DNA from: Omphalotus guepiniiformis
Taxonomy: Eukaryota > Basidiomycota > Agaricomycetes > Agaricales > Omphalotaceae
Reading direction: 5' to 3'
NCBI GenBank assembly: GCA_028554645.1
Contig: JAQOOI010000018.1
Location: forward strand, 1,488,001-1,552,000
Length of the DNA stretch: 64,000 nucleotides
In this document: positions 11,246 through 22,716 of the stretch, one piece after another
Layout: the number at the start of each line of letters is the position of its first letter
Position numbering within the stretch: position 1 is the first letter of the stretch
The notes under the pieces: generated by a model
Database searches by the model: none
The model's input: only the letters and a program-made list of their open reading frames with translations
What the model was told of the DNA's origin: nothing
Program-made: the position numbers and the translations under genes

Positions 11246-12311
11246 TCATGATATTTTCTTTGGAGCGCAAGCAACTTTATGGGTCCTAAAACGAAATTAG
11301 TCAGTATTGTCTAGTAACGCTATCGAACATACACATACCTCCAATCACGTTTCTGGCATTCAGAACCACAGTCTAAACTCAAGCAATCAATAACATATCG
11401 ACCTCGACCTCACGGAAATGAGACTCACAAGCAACCTTCAAGCAAGAACCACATCTCATTAATTTCACATCCCTCTTCCCACACGAATTACACCTATCCG
11501 TCGCCATAGTCGCAGAATGCATGACCGTCGTAGACCCATCCCCCTCAATTCTCGTATACCCAACCGGTACCTCCTCCTTCCTCAACCCACCCACTGGCGC
11601 CTCCGAGTCAACCGAAATCCCCGCCCCCGCAAGCATAGCAGCCACCTCCGCATTATACGCATCATTCTCCACAAGAGCCTTCAAATTATCCTTCGCCTCC
11701 TTCACATTATCCGCTACCCAAAATTCAAAATGCTTGACATTCTCATAACCTGATTGCGGCGGCTCGCCATAGCTATCACCCATACAGTTAAACGGAGCGT
11801 AGGTTTTGGCTGCGTCGATGGCCTCGCGATAACGTTTAGCTGCGGTTGCGCGGTCTCTTTTGTCCCATGCGAGGAGGCCTAGAGTGAATGAAGCGACTAT
11901 TTGCATGCCTTGGAGTAGGTCCTTGGCTCGAGGTGAGGTGAAACGATCGTGTGATTTCGTATGCGTTGAGCCAATTCGGAAGCTGGTTAGGAGCTTGTAA
12001 GCTTCTGGTGCAGTATCTACGTTTTAACACTGAGTAGGTATATCTTGTCTCAGACGCATAACGAATTCACCTTGGTCAAAATTCATTGTAGGATCTCTGA
12101 AGAAACCAGTAAAACTCTGCCATACGACTCCGAGGGTCTCTTGAGGCATATTGGAAGGTACAGGTACTTGCACAGGCATCTTCGCGGTGACATCTTCGTT
12201 TTTCAGGATTTTGTTAATAGACTTTTGGTAATACTCGAATGCATCTTTTATACGTTCTGAATGATAGAAAACTTCAGCTTTATGATAGAGCGTGAAGCCG
12301 GTTTGAGACAT
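11246..12311 (-). CDS. MYND zinc-finger protein with N-terminal TPR/MIT-like helices
   Basis: Four exons on the minus strand: 12311-12071, 12016-11429, 11372-11339 and 11285-11246, joining in frame to 300 residues. The N-terminus (YHKAEVFYHSERIKDAFEYYQKSINKI, given in part) looks like a paired-helix MIT or TPR repeat, and further helical pairs follow (LGLLAWDKRDRATAAKRYREA). The C-terminus is a complete MYND finger built across three exons: CNSCGKRDVKLMRCGSC, then YCGSECQKRDW, then H and C (THKVAC), giving the C-X2-C, C-X2-C, C-X3-C, H-X3-C ligand set. MYND fingers mostly bind proline-rich partner peptides, so an adaptor role is likely; no catalytic SET domain is present. Specific function unknown. 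The last two exons are only 34 and 40 nt. Confidence 0.85.
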
Positions 12312-12927
12312 GGTGGACTATAAGGAGAGACGGCCGAGGAAATTTGTCAAAGAGCATTTTATTGCTTCAAACGTGGTGAAACCGTCAACGGTTCTGCACT
12401 ATTCTTGATTGTTCTAACGAGGCGGAAACAGGCGGAAACCCAAGACACTGTGGTTTCGGAAGTCTCAGGTTATGTAAATATCGACCCTGATTTCACGCTG
12501 GCTGGCAGTGAAAGCCAGGAAAAGCCGCCAGCGTCACTGTCATTCCATCCAGCATTTCCCGCTAGTTCATTCCATCTGGAATGTAACTCAGTTTTCATGT
12601 TCCCAAAGAATGTAATGAATAAATCATGATTTCAGCCGAGTTGTCATCTTGACTCGTAGAATGTCGTGCTGTCTGTTGGCTGTCTGTCTATCATGCAATG
12701 GGTCTGCAATGGAAATGAAGAGGTTCGTCAATTCTTTGTTCAACTATGTGCTACATCTTTGACCCGTGCATTGACTTTAAACAAGCTTGATACGAAACAT
12801 CAAATGCATTCAATTTGAGTCGCAACGATGAGGGATCCTTCTCCTGCTGGATACACTGCTCTTAAGCTTCAAAATATGCATGCCCCAAATATGTGAGTGA
12901 AAGGCAAAATTTATCTTCGGTTTGTCA
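12312..12927. other. Intergenic upstream of the tRNA gene
   Basis: No gene recognised. The divergent side carries the promoter of the MYND gene, just above 12311. Confidence 0.5.
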
Positions 12928-13017
12928 GCCTTCTTGGCGCAGAGGCCTAGCGCGTCGCACTTGTACTTACTCCGTTGTATAATGCGAAGGTCACTCGTTC
13001 AAATCGGGTAGGAGGCA
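12928..13017 (+). tRNA. tRNA-Thr (anticodon TGT), with a 16-nt intron
   Basis: Full cloverleaf by hand. Acceptor stem GCCTTCT (12928-12934) pairs with AGGAGGC (13010-13016), discriminator A at 13017. The D arm is GCGC-AGAGGCCTA-GCGC. Anticodon stem TCGCA (12955-12959) pairs with TGCGA (12983-12987). The T arm is ACTCG-TTCAAAT-CGGGT. The anticodon loop holds 23 nt; with an intron at the canonical site after position 37 (12966-12981) the loop is C-T-TGT-A-A, anticodon TGT at 12962-12964. A TTTTTT run at 13042-13047 is the Pol III terminator. The stem sequences resemble fungal elongator tRNA-Met, but the anticodon reads Thr. Confidence 0.85.
12966..12981 (+). other. tRNA intron (16 nt)
   Basis: This is the excess sequence in the anticodon loop at the canonical 37/38 position. 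Removing it leaves a 7-nt loop. Confidence 0.75.
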
Positions 13018-13041
13018 AACAGAGATATGTTTCAACAACTC

Positions 13042-13047
13042 TTTTTT
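13042..13047 (+). terminator. Pol III T-run terminator of the tRNA gene
   Basis: Six consecutive T residues lie 25 bp after the tRNA 3' end. Confidence 0.75.
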
Positions 13048-13550
13048 ATTGTTTTATCATGCAGATTCGGTCCGAAAAGAACAGGACGTATAAGATCGAC
13101 TTACACTTGTAGTTCCTCTGTCCTCTTCAATTCTTTCGTACAGCCCAAGTTAATGCCAATGAAACGTGGGTCGCCCATATGATGTTTGTTCTTCGGAGAC
13201 TTCTATAGCATCAATGTGTTCACAGGACCTTATGGTGCGCCTCCTTACCTTCCTTTGCGAGCATTTATCTCACCACGACACTGTAACATGCATATTATTC
13301 TTGACAGATGTACCTAGGTGCTTATCACCACTGTGTCATGCGTGCAGAAAAGATCGGACCTCGCCTTCGGGGTGGACTTTCAGACCCGTATGATAATATA
13401 TTGATTGGAGGATAGCCGCGTGGAGTCTCGTCGGTCCATGCACGCACGGTCGTTAGAGAGGAGAGCTATTTTTGAGTATCCGAGTCCGTATATAAACATA
13501 AGTTTCTTGTTGTTCACAGCAAGAAGGGCCCGGACTCTTGAGCCTAAACC
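13048..13550. other. Intergenic, promoter region of the S1/P1 nuclease
   Basis: No gene recognised. CCGTATATAAACATAAG near 13485-13500 contains a TATA-like TATATAA about 60 bp upstream of the nuclease ATG. Confidence 0.5.
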
Positions 13551-15226
13551 ATGACTTTCAAGTTGGTGGCAAGTCTCCTTTCCTTGTCTCTTTGTGTAGG
13601 TCATGGTGTATATGCTTGGGGTGCAATTGGTCATGAAGCTGTTGGGTGAGCCTCGATTCAACTATCCCTGGTGTCAAACTACTCCCGTGCTGAGATTTCT
13701 TTTGCTATCTAGTTTCATTGCTATGGAGGTAAGATGGTCGTCCGACTAAATTGCTGCCTTGTACTTCCGAGTCGTTTTGTAATGCAAGCTTCCCAGTTCC
13801 TTGCCCCGAATGCGTTGCAGTTTGTGAAGACTTCCCTTGGATCTGAGTTTAATGAATCGTTGGGTACGGGCGGACCGGTAAGTATCCAACTGTATGGAAC
13901 TTACAGTGGTTCTACTGACGTTTATTAGTGGGCAGATCAAGTCAGGTCTGAACCTGCGTTTTCATGGTATGCACTTTCCTCCACCCACAAGACCGATGCT
14001 TCGAAATGCAAACCTCCTTTCGCTTGTTCAGGTCTGCGCCATTCCACTTCGTTGATGCCGAGGGTATGCACGCGTCGCTCCAGTGTATGTATACATATCC
14101 GTGACTCATAGTATTTATCATAGATAACCCCCCGACCTCCTGTTCTGTTGAAGAAACTCGAGACTGTGGAAATGGACTTTGTATCTGTAAGTTCATTCTT
14201 TGTCTCCATAAATTCAAGCTTAGCACGCCCGCGCCGCAGTGACTGCTATCGCTAATTACACGGCTCGCGTCGTTGATACTTCTCTCGATGCGGAACAACG
14301 CATGGAGGCATTGTTGTTTGTTGGTAAGTGAAATGTTCAATCTACCTCCTGGGTTCTTGGCTCGTATTTGAGAAATCGGAAACGATGATTCGCTTTCTTT
14401 ATAGATCATGTATGTCGATGTTTGAACCACCCCTCAACCCTCTAGAAAACCTGCGATTTGTTTACCAGTTCCTTGGTGACATCGGACAACCACTTCATGT
14501 CGAAGCTATAGAAGTCGGTGGTAATGACATTAGCGCTACATGTAATGGTGATAAAACGAATTTGCATGCGGTACGATCTCGGTTTTGAGACCTGAGCTTG
14601 TATACATACTAAATATTTACTGCAGGTCTGGGGTAAGTGTCTCTCCCCAGTTCTCCTTCAATATGTTCCGTTCAAGTTTCGCCGAATGCAGACTCTGGTA
14701 TCATCAACATATTTCTAAAGTCAGACTACCAGAATTCTGTCAATGTATGGGCTGATGCTTTAGTTCAGTGTATCAAGGTGAGTTAAATGAACAGTTCTGT
14801 TTCTTCGCTCCTTACACACGATTATAGACCGGAGACTTCAAATCCTTGACTTCGTCTTGGATCTCCTGCTCCTCAACAACGGAACCTGTCAACAATCGCC
14901 GACGCAGTATTGAGAAGGATATAAATGACATGCTGGAAGGCAGGGTAACGATAACTCCTCTGGAGTGTCCCCTAGTATGGGCGCGCGAGTCTAACGCTTT
15001 CGATTGTGTATGTCCATCATTACATAGACCCTTCTGAGTAGTATTCCCCTACTTACGTTGTCTCTCTTCCTAGTCATTCGTATTTTCTGCCTCAAATTTC
15101 TCTGACCTCTGCACATCGGCTTATGCTACCCAGGCTCAGCCTATCATCGAGGAACAGATTGCAAAGCAAGGTTTTCGTCTAGCAGCGTGGCTGAATGTTT
15201 TATTTGATGGTTCTACTCAGCTCTGA
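13551..15226 (+). CDS. Secreted S1/P1-family zinc nuclease
   Basis: Degrades single-stranded DNA/RNA and removes 3' phosphates; family proteins are secreted trinuclear-zinc enzymes. Thirteen exons join in frame to 313 residues: 13551-13645, 13713-13728, 13797-13877, 13929-13966, 14032-14063, 14124-14186, 14240-14323, 14405-14409, 14469-14570, 14626-14632, 14692-14777, 14828-15007, 15074-15226. A signal peptide ends at VYA, so the mature protein starts W-GAIGHE, giving the N-terminal Trp and first His zinc ligands. Other ligands fit the P1 pattern: FHFVDAEDNPP (Asp, His), H-FLGDIGQPLH (His, Asp, His), NLHAVWD (His, Asp). Cys pairs and RLAAWLN near the C-terminus also match. All ligands are retained, so the enzyme is probably active. 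Two exons are only 5 and 7 nt. Length is close to the usual 270-330. Confidence 0.92.
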
Positions 15227-15457
15227 GTGTAATATGAATCCCTTTGTCATTCTAGTTGCGAAGTGAATGTGTTAGTCGGGTTTACTCAAATGCTTGTCGA
15301 TGTTTCTGTCGTGTTCAAATGCCGATACTACGCACCCAGTGAGCGTACAAACGATAGATATTCTATGAGCGAGGGCAAAATACAATCTATTCGGTCCGAG
15401 TCTCCAAACACTTGTTGCGACAGTCAATGTACAGGGATGCCATCATGGATATATGCA

Positions 15458-18038
15458 TCACTCATCCAAATGCAACCAGGCGACCGGAGGAGTCTTGGCA
15501 TCCAAAGGTGTATCTGGAGCCCAACACCAGTCCTCAGACGTAATCTGACTTGGCAGCACACCGTGTCTGTATGAACAAAACTTAGAGTAAACCTCTAACA
15601 TCGAAAACTCAATCGCAGACTCACTGGGATTCCAAATGTGCTTCCAACTGCAAAAATTCCATTTGTTTCACCGACCTTGGACAACGAGTACAAAGAAATG
15701 GGCTCTCGAAGTAGCAATTGAGATCGGCAGTTTCTAGAAAAAGTTTAGGTGATTCCGAATCAAGTACGCTTTGACGTGTGGTAGAGTCAACGAGTGTGAA
15801 TGCATGATGACCGGAAAGGGACTTGTCTTGAGCATGAAGAATAAGCTAAGCAGGATGATGGTCAGCAACAACAAGAAAAACAGAGCAGAGACGTACAAGT
15901 CGTTGCCATCGCATGAATGCCCTGCCTTTCGTAGAGTCCCGACAATCTTGACATTCTATCATCACATCAAGTTCATGGAGATCCTCCGACGTTGTGTTGC
16001 GATTTAAACCACACGTGTCTAGGATCTGTCCAAGAATCCGAAATGCTTCTGCTGAGAAGGCAACTCGGTTAGACCCAGAATTCCAAGGGATACATTCTAT
16101 GATATCGTATGGATCAAAGTCTGGGTCTGGATTAGGTGGATCATATGGGCCATGGGAGAAGCAGACATGATTGAAGACGTAAGGATGCCAGATATAATCT
16201 TTGCACCTGCTGCAAGAGAATACAGTGGACGCGAGGCTGAGACTTGCTGTAGTCGCATTGGGAATGTGCTCTTTCATGAGCCCCAGTAGTTCCAAACCTT
16301 TACTCTCCCTCCAATCCTGAACAAATTTTGGAAGGTGATCAAACCCAGCATCAAAGTTCCTTTCAGACAACTTTCGATCCATCGGGGTATCCCAAACGAG
16401 GCTGTGAAACGGGGAAGATTTTATCAACTCCCCGAGAGGTGGATATCCGGCCTGTGTGAGGCCTTGTTCAAAGATAAAGTCCTCGTAAAGACATTCCAAC
16501 AGAGTCAACCGGTGTTCCATACTCGAGGTGCGTAGTCGTCGTCGCTCTTTGCGTAACAGATTGAGTAGCTTGGGATATATCTCATTCCAAGCTACGAAAA
16601 AATTAGCTTCAGCTGTTCACCATGTAAAGATCAACGTACTTTTTTCTGTTTCCATCAGCTTGATTGGTTGCCAGACCAGTTCGTGATTAGAAAATTCTTG
16701 TCCTAGATATTGCATTTCTGTTTTCCATCCCAAGGAGATAAAGCGGGCTTCGACTCTGGAGGAAATTCGTGACCGGAAAACGCGAATTCGTCAAATAGAT
16801 ACGTACGATTTTTGATGCATGTAGCACAAGTGATCATGGTCACGCTTAAGCTTGGTAAGGTGTTTTAAGTACCAAAGTACGGTGGCCGTTGTGTACTAGA
16901 CAATCAAATCAGCACGAATCAAGCCACGGAAATTGCTCCGTTCATGGCCATTACCGTGATACTAGCCACTTTCTCTTTCAACGAGGCTGGAAACATGGCC
17001 TCCACTCTTATCACTGCAAGCAATTCATCATAAATTCCATGGGAAAATGTGAAAAATATGGTGAAACAACATGAAAAATTAAACTTTTTCATGTTGTTTC
17101 ACGACATCTTTAGCATTTTCCCACGGGATTTATGTTGAATTGTTTGCAGTGTATTCGGGAAAAACCATATGATCTCTGTATTTCTTGGAATCGCCTTTCA
17201 AACGCAGAAGCTAAAAGCGGAATTGTTTCTTCTAAGACCCCTACATTAGCTTATGACGAAAAGAAACTTGGAGAATTTGCTCGCCATCCAAACCGGGAAG
17301 CAGCTCCAAAATCTGTTTTGAACTTGTAGATTCCCTCAGATCGAGTACTTGCAGTATTTCACGTACATCATCGTGAAATATGGTCCTGCAATATACGACG
17401 AGTAAGAATGTAGATCTGAACCAATAAATGCAGCTATACTAACGATGCAGGAATACATTCATCACAACATGTATCGCAACACCGCAGGTCAAAAATTTCA
17501 TAGGGATAAATCCTACGAACCTATAAAATAGTGAGTTAAAGCTGAAAAGACTTGATTGCAATGGGAAACGTGCATGGGAATGTAGCTTGAATATGAGGTT
17601 CACATGCTGAGCTTCGTTCAGTCCTTGAGGAGGAGGTGGGAACCTATCGAACTGACGTCGAACATTCTGCCAGATGTATTCGGACGAGCGACGCATGAGT
17701 ATGTTGTGTAAATCACGACTTGTACGGGAGACCATAAGAAGATCGAGGGGTTCAAGATTTAAGAAGATCTGGAAATACAAACAATTAGCTACTATGACTT
17801 CTGGCTCTGCATCACATCGACATACCTCGAAGATCAACTCCAACGGTATGTCTGTTAATTGTTTATTGGTAGAGCGAGGCATCGTTTTCAAGGCATTAGC
17901 ATCGTCTTGCTCAGTCGGGCCCTCGTCGATCTTTGCCTGCGTTTCCGAATCGTGCTTGATGCGTTTCTGCGAGGGCGAGTCTGAGTTGAATTCAGTATCC
18001 TGCGAATTATGCCCGTGTTTCCTGAAATTTCTTCGCAT
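15458..18038 (-). pseudogene. F-box protein gene (large Agaricomycete type) interrupted by a MITE
   Basis: Minus strand from ATG 18038. It begins with a basic, Ser-rich tail, then an F-box (LTDIPLELIFE joined over a 57-nt intron to IFLNLEPLDLLMVSRTSRDL), a Cys cluster (FDLRCCDTCCDEC) and ELLPG joined to VLEETIPLLASAFERR. The frame then enters a 140-bp palindrome (17012-17151) that adds stop codons. It resumes in the original frame at RVEAMFPASLKEKV, and continues through LKRDHDHL, LGWKTEMQYLG, a WRESKGLELL block, FSCSRCKDY, CQDC and a final FLCTRC, ending at 15458. This order matches long F-box proteins common in mushrooms, so I treat both halves as one gene; F-box proteins recruit substrates to SCF ubiquitin ligases. 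An additional splice/phase problem near 17510-17560 may be further damage or a misread intron. The 3' half alone might still be expressed. Confidence 0.75.
17012..17151. mobile_element. 140-bp palindromic MITE (CACTA-like) inside the F-box gene
   Basis: The two arms (about 67 nt each) are imperfect inverted copies around an AT-rich centre near 17080. Termini are CACTGCAAGCAATTC and GAATTGTTTGCAGTG. It is flanked by TAT on both sides (17009-17011 and 17152-17154). CACT[A/G] termini with 3-bp duplications are typical of the CACTA/EnSpm superfamily. There is no coding capacity, so it is a non-autonomous foldback element. Confidence 0.75.
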
Positions 18039-19783
18039 TATAGATTGAAAGCGAAACGGGTCTGGGTGTTCAGCTCAAGGAATGGTTGCAAGATGAGGAA
18101 TGAGAAGATTGTGGTTTTCAGGAAGGAAGATAATACCACGTGGATAATTGACTCTTGTCTTCTCTTCCTCCACCATCCCCTGTTGTTGTCTTGGAACTGT
18201 ACACCTGTCCTATAATTAGTCGGCCTACGTTCTGCAAACGGCAAGAGAATTTGATACAAGCTTGGTCCTGCTGAAGGCCAGAAGAGGCTCTAACGAACAA
18301 GCGGCAAATTTTCAGCTCATATCTCGGACTAGGGGAATTGCGAAGCTGTTCTCTTCTCGAGATTCGAAAGTTAGGCTAGTAGGCGCGACAGGCTTAGAGG
18401 AATAGATGGTATTGGCACAAAAAGTACGTTCTCTACTCTGTTTCGTAAACTTTCACTGAGGCATTCTAAAAAAAAACAACATTTCTTTCCCTTCTAGATG
18501 GCGCCGTGGGGCAAGGTTTTCTTCAATCTTTTCTCTTATACATCTATTCCGCTTTTACTGTCTTTGGAACTCTATTTCACCTGTCCGTACAAAGCTTATG
18601 GCTGGATCGAGGCTGTATACCCCAAATTCAAATGGTTTACGCTGTAACTTCCTACCCGGCCGTTTTGTCCTGTCTTCTTGAGATTTACAGCGATACATCT
18701 GTTGTGCTCCAAACATACTCCGATAGTTTTTGTCAAAGCCGTGACCTATGAGCCGACAGGATTGAAGGGCTAGGAGACTGGAGCCGCTATCCCCGTTCTG
18801 GGTTTTGTTAGAGTGGAAGCGGAACAGATAGTGAGTGCGCAGGTCAGAAACTTTGGTTGAAAGATGGTCGAAGGAAGGAGAATTTCTCTTCCTGCAGCAT
18901 GACCCATCTCCCCTACATCAGGCCTCCAACATCAAATTGTCCTCTGGTTAGTCGGCCAGCGACGGTCTGACAATGGCAATAGATACACCGTGATCATTCA
19001 AATATTTAAGGCTTGTATTTCAATTCTGAAGGCTAGAAGGGCTTTAAACTGTGACAGGGCACCGCCGCTGAACAGACTTTCTCGTGAATAAGCGTAGACG
19101 ACCTTTTCAAGCTCAAATCTCGGAGTAGGGAATTGCGAAGCTGAGTTTGAGGAGATCTGAATGTTGTTAGAGGAGTACTAGGCGCAACTCGGAGTAAAGG
19201 TGCAATTCTTTTTTTTTACTCTATTTGTCGTTGAAGGTTCCTAAAAACAACCTTCCAGTCCTGACTCCTGTACATATAACGTTCCGAGGTCCTTATCCTG
19301 CCTCTTTTATGACTTATGTCGCTTTTCTATCGCTGGAATAACATTCTCATATCTTGTCTGCGGTGCCAGATTTTCAGACCTTTCATTGTTTCAAATATCG
19401 TTTGCCCTTGAGTACATTCCGATAGGTCTATGCGTTGAACAGCGAAGATGCCTATGAGCTAAGTCAAGGAGTTTGCAGTCGAATCGAATTCATAGCATGA
19501 CCCTCAAAGAAAGCGAAGAAAGGTGTATCAACGTGTTCAGGATTCGGAGAGCAAGGAGAAAAGCAAGAGCAACTAAAGGATTATACAAATAAATACTTTA
19601 CACTATGTACGGTACGCAAGTCATCATTTGCATTGTCCATTTGCATTGTCAGATAGAATAGCGCGACAGTTCCACACGGCCGTGCTAGTGAAATCAAGTT
19701 CTAGATCTATTGTCTATTGAGTAGTCGTCGGAGGGGTACAAGGAGGAACCGGAGGAGAGTTAAGCAGTAAATGCAGGCAGGAC
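18039..19783. repeat. Non-coding region with a diverged direct duplication (about 18200-18760 and 18940-19480)
   Basis: Segments share order and sequence. TTAGTCGGCC occurs at about 18218 and 18950, CTGAAGGC[C/T]AGAAG at about 18272 and 19027, and CTCGGA[C/G]TAGGG with AATTGCGAAGCTG at about 18323 and 19120. ACTCC/ATTCCGATAG occurs at about 18717 and 19416, and GCCTATGAGC or a close variant at both ends. The offset drifts between about 700 and 800 bp, so indels have accumulated. No conserved reading frame was recognised in either copy. Confidence 0.55.
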
Positions 19784-21135
19784 CTAAAGATCCTCATCGT
19801 CTGCGTCGGCAATGGGAGGTAGCTGAATCGACGGAGGTGGAACCTCCCCTAATAGAAAGAGTCTATGGTATAGGAAATTCGTCCACTCATTGTATATCGT
19901 CGGTAGGCAGTCTACAAACAACAAAGATTCAAGTCAGATCAAGTACAAAGCGAAAGAACGACTCACGATGCAAACAATCCTCCCCAGGCTCATAATGCGC
20001 ATCCGGCCTCTGCATACCCATCTGGGCAATACCCAAAAAATGCCACTAGACTTCCTTATCCCGCTCCTTTGATCTAGCGAGCGAATTCACCCTCTCCGTC
20101 CACATCACGTTGTATACGCTCCAGAGATCCCAATCCCACCTAGCGTATATGCGGCGCCAGTCATCGTTGAGTCCTTCGGTATGCAGCTGAAATATGCGTA
20201 CGTCATCGACCTGGACAGTGGCGAGGGTGGTAGGGTTTCGTGTATTTTGATTTTTTCGCATTGAGGATGTGGAGCGGCGGAGGAACGGTAGAAGATGATG
20301 GTGCGCTGGATGGATGAGGGGTTCATCTAGGAAAACGTCAGTGATGAGAGGAGAAGGAGTCAAGGAAGGGTTGGCGTACCATTTTTGCACATATACCGAG
20401 TAGAGTCGCTTGTTTGTGCGGATACTTGGAATTGGGGCGGCTACGTGCCCACTAGGATAAAACGCTCATGAGACACCAAGTTAACAAAAGAAAGAGGCGG
20501 GAAAAAAACGTACATGAGGACCAGTGCTAAACATTAGTATCGAATCCTTCGTCACTGTCTCCTCCTCTTTTGCTGAGATTCCAAAATCTCCATCATGTTT
20601 GTCACCTGTGGATGATATTGAATGAGCCAGAGCAAGGAGTCGGGAGCGTTCGAGATAGCCCGTATATCCTCCTCGCGGGACCGGAAAAAGTATATGGCCT
20701 TGTATCGTCGTCAAAAAGGAACGCATCCTCGAGTCCGGTACTCCAGCACGCTCCTGAATGACTTTAGTCATAGCAGAACGCAAAACATATCTCGACGTAT
20801 AATTATACTTCGTGATATGCGCAGGATTATGGTCGTGCTGAAACCCAACTTGGGGAAAAGTCGTGCCTCCGAGCATTGATCATCCCGCCTGGACTCTGCA
20901 AGAGCCTAACGAGGAATTCAACGGGGTGTCAGGCTGCCACGAGCATCCTCTCGCTTCACAGCTGCTGCCTCTCCTAGTTCTCGACGGTGGAGTCAATGAA
21001 CAATCTACTACCCTGTCCAACCATTTTTATGTTGGTTTAGTACGAATTCTTTCCAACGAGTAATAGAAGGACATACGGGATTCCCAATTTCCAGTTCTGT
21101 TTTGCTTGTTCTTGAGGAATGCTCGAGTGAAAGAA
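19784..21135 (-). pseudogene. Decayed TBL/PC-esterase-like gene copy
   Basis: A minus-strand copy of the family also present at 56926 and 63159, closest to the 63-kb copy. Recognisable blocks run from the TWAQEHEY-like region (near 21110) through NQHKNGW, GMIM, HDHNPAHITKYNYTSRYVLR, AMTKVIQERAGVPDSRM, DSILMFSTGPH, DVRIFQLHTEGLNDDWRRIYARWDWDLW and the C-terminal DAHYEPGEDCLH with YHRLFLLGE, ending DADDEDL at 19784. It is dead. There are deletions upstream of 20940, and a one-base insertion just before the GDS box near 20875. The GDSITRQ catalytic block itself is deleted, and a 2-bp loss shifts the frame at the third exon (near 20430). Small open frames survive inside but should not be called genes. 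Confidence 0.8.
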
Positions 21136-22082
21136 CATGAATTAGAGACAGGACGGTTGCGAACGAAAGTGTATATTGACAATGATCATGGTCGTGAAAA
21201 GAGAGAGTATATGCTAAACAAGTACAAAGCGGGGTCACTTGAATTTCCTTCTTCCCGTCATGGCCAACCATTGTCCTGGGTAGCTTCTGGACAGAAAATG
21301 GTACAGGAACAGGTATTGATAGCACGTACAACGTTGTCCTTGTCCTTAGACCTCCGAACTGATGTCCTTGATGCAGGAGAAGGGGCTTAGCAACTTTACC
21401 TGGAGAATGCTACAGTATAAGTTAACGTTGTTCTGTTCGCCGGATAAACCAAATCTTCTGAGAATTACTATCGAGCGACTCTCTTGGTACTGGTACTCGA
21501 AGCGCTTTGGATTTGATACACAGCTGCCTGATGGGTTTCTACGAAACTCATCAGGATATACAACGCTTTCTATTCTCCTGTTTGGTTGAAGGTTCTTGGT
21601 GCTCTTGACCCCAAGTATCTGACAGTAGGTTGTCGTACGTTTGTCACATCAGTGATTGTAGCTCCCCAGAAGAGGCCTGACCTCATCGTATCAGTGATTT
21701 CACAAGCTAAACCATCACTAACGATATTATTACTTCGATGGAATAAAGATTGTGTTCATCATAACGCACCTAACTTCCCATTCTCTACGAAACCTCCACC
21801 GCCCACCAATTCGTAATCACCGACACTCAGTGAAGAACCTGACGTACTCACGAGAGCCTCGGATAAGGAACCAGTGCCACTGAGAAGTGACAGATATTCT
21901 TCAAAAAAGCATGGACGTACCACGGACAGCTACCGACGAAAGATACGGGTTTAACAGTACCTCGTGATCGTGCCCGGAATCACCTTGCTGCTAAGCTAGG
22001 TTCTACACCCCCATAATTCGTGTGTGGAACAAATAAGTACAAACTGTCTGAGTTTTTTTCCCTCCGGTTGCCTGATGTTATC
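21136..22082. other. Intergenic, target region of the LINE
   Basis: Several frames of 75-95 codons, none with a recognisable motif. The 3' end of the region contains the LINE target-site duplication. Confidence 0.5.
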
Positions 22083-22097
22083 TTTGATTCCGGTTTC
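22083..22097. repeat. LINE target-site duplication, left copy
   Basis: TTTGATTCCGGTTTC, identical to 30451-30465. Confidence 0.85.
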
Positions 22098-22716
22098 TTT
22101 TTTTTTTTTTTTTTTTCGGAAGCCTTGGTGGTAGACAGTTCAGACGGTCGGTTTCCCAACTCGTATTAGACAGGCGCACTTCAGTGGCGCCTACTCTGTT
22201 TGGCTTGGTACGGCGAGAGGGGACCCTCACCTGGGTCATTAGTAGATGTCCGTGTAGATTTCGTTAGCATTAGGTGTCGTTAATTCAGTTTGAGCCGTTG
22301 TCCGAACGAGGAAATGCTGTTACGCACGACGTGTGGGACTCCGAGTTGAATTCGTTGAGCTCTGGGCCTGGACAGTTCGCGTACCGGTGTCGGAAACTTA
22401 CCTTCTCCATACTTACCTATCGCGCGTGCCTGTCCGTTGCCTTCTGTCAGACTCAATACCCACTAAAACCCCGTCTGTTTTTGCCCAGTCATCGGGCAGA
22501 TTGTCTTCATCCTGAATCACGTTCTTCCATGTTCGTCGCACAACTCGAGCGGGAAGACTTTTCCGGCCGTACTTTAGGTTAGTCATCCGGCAGTCGAGCT
22601 GCAGTCGTTCGGTGAGTGTGCGTTGCCATAGGTTTATGATTTCGTTAGCTGAGTTTGGCTTGTTCTCATTATCGATTACTCTCTTTATTCGGAACCTCCA
22701 GATGAGGTGCGCCGAT

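Noticed and set aside
17012..17151. The palindrome as an Rho-independent terminator or CRISPR-type repeat
   Set aside because: Eukaryotic context, 67-nt arms, CACT termini and a TAT duplication point to a MITE.
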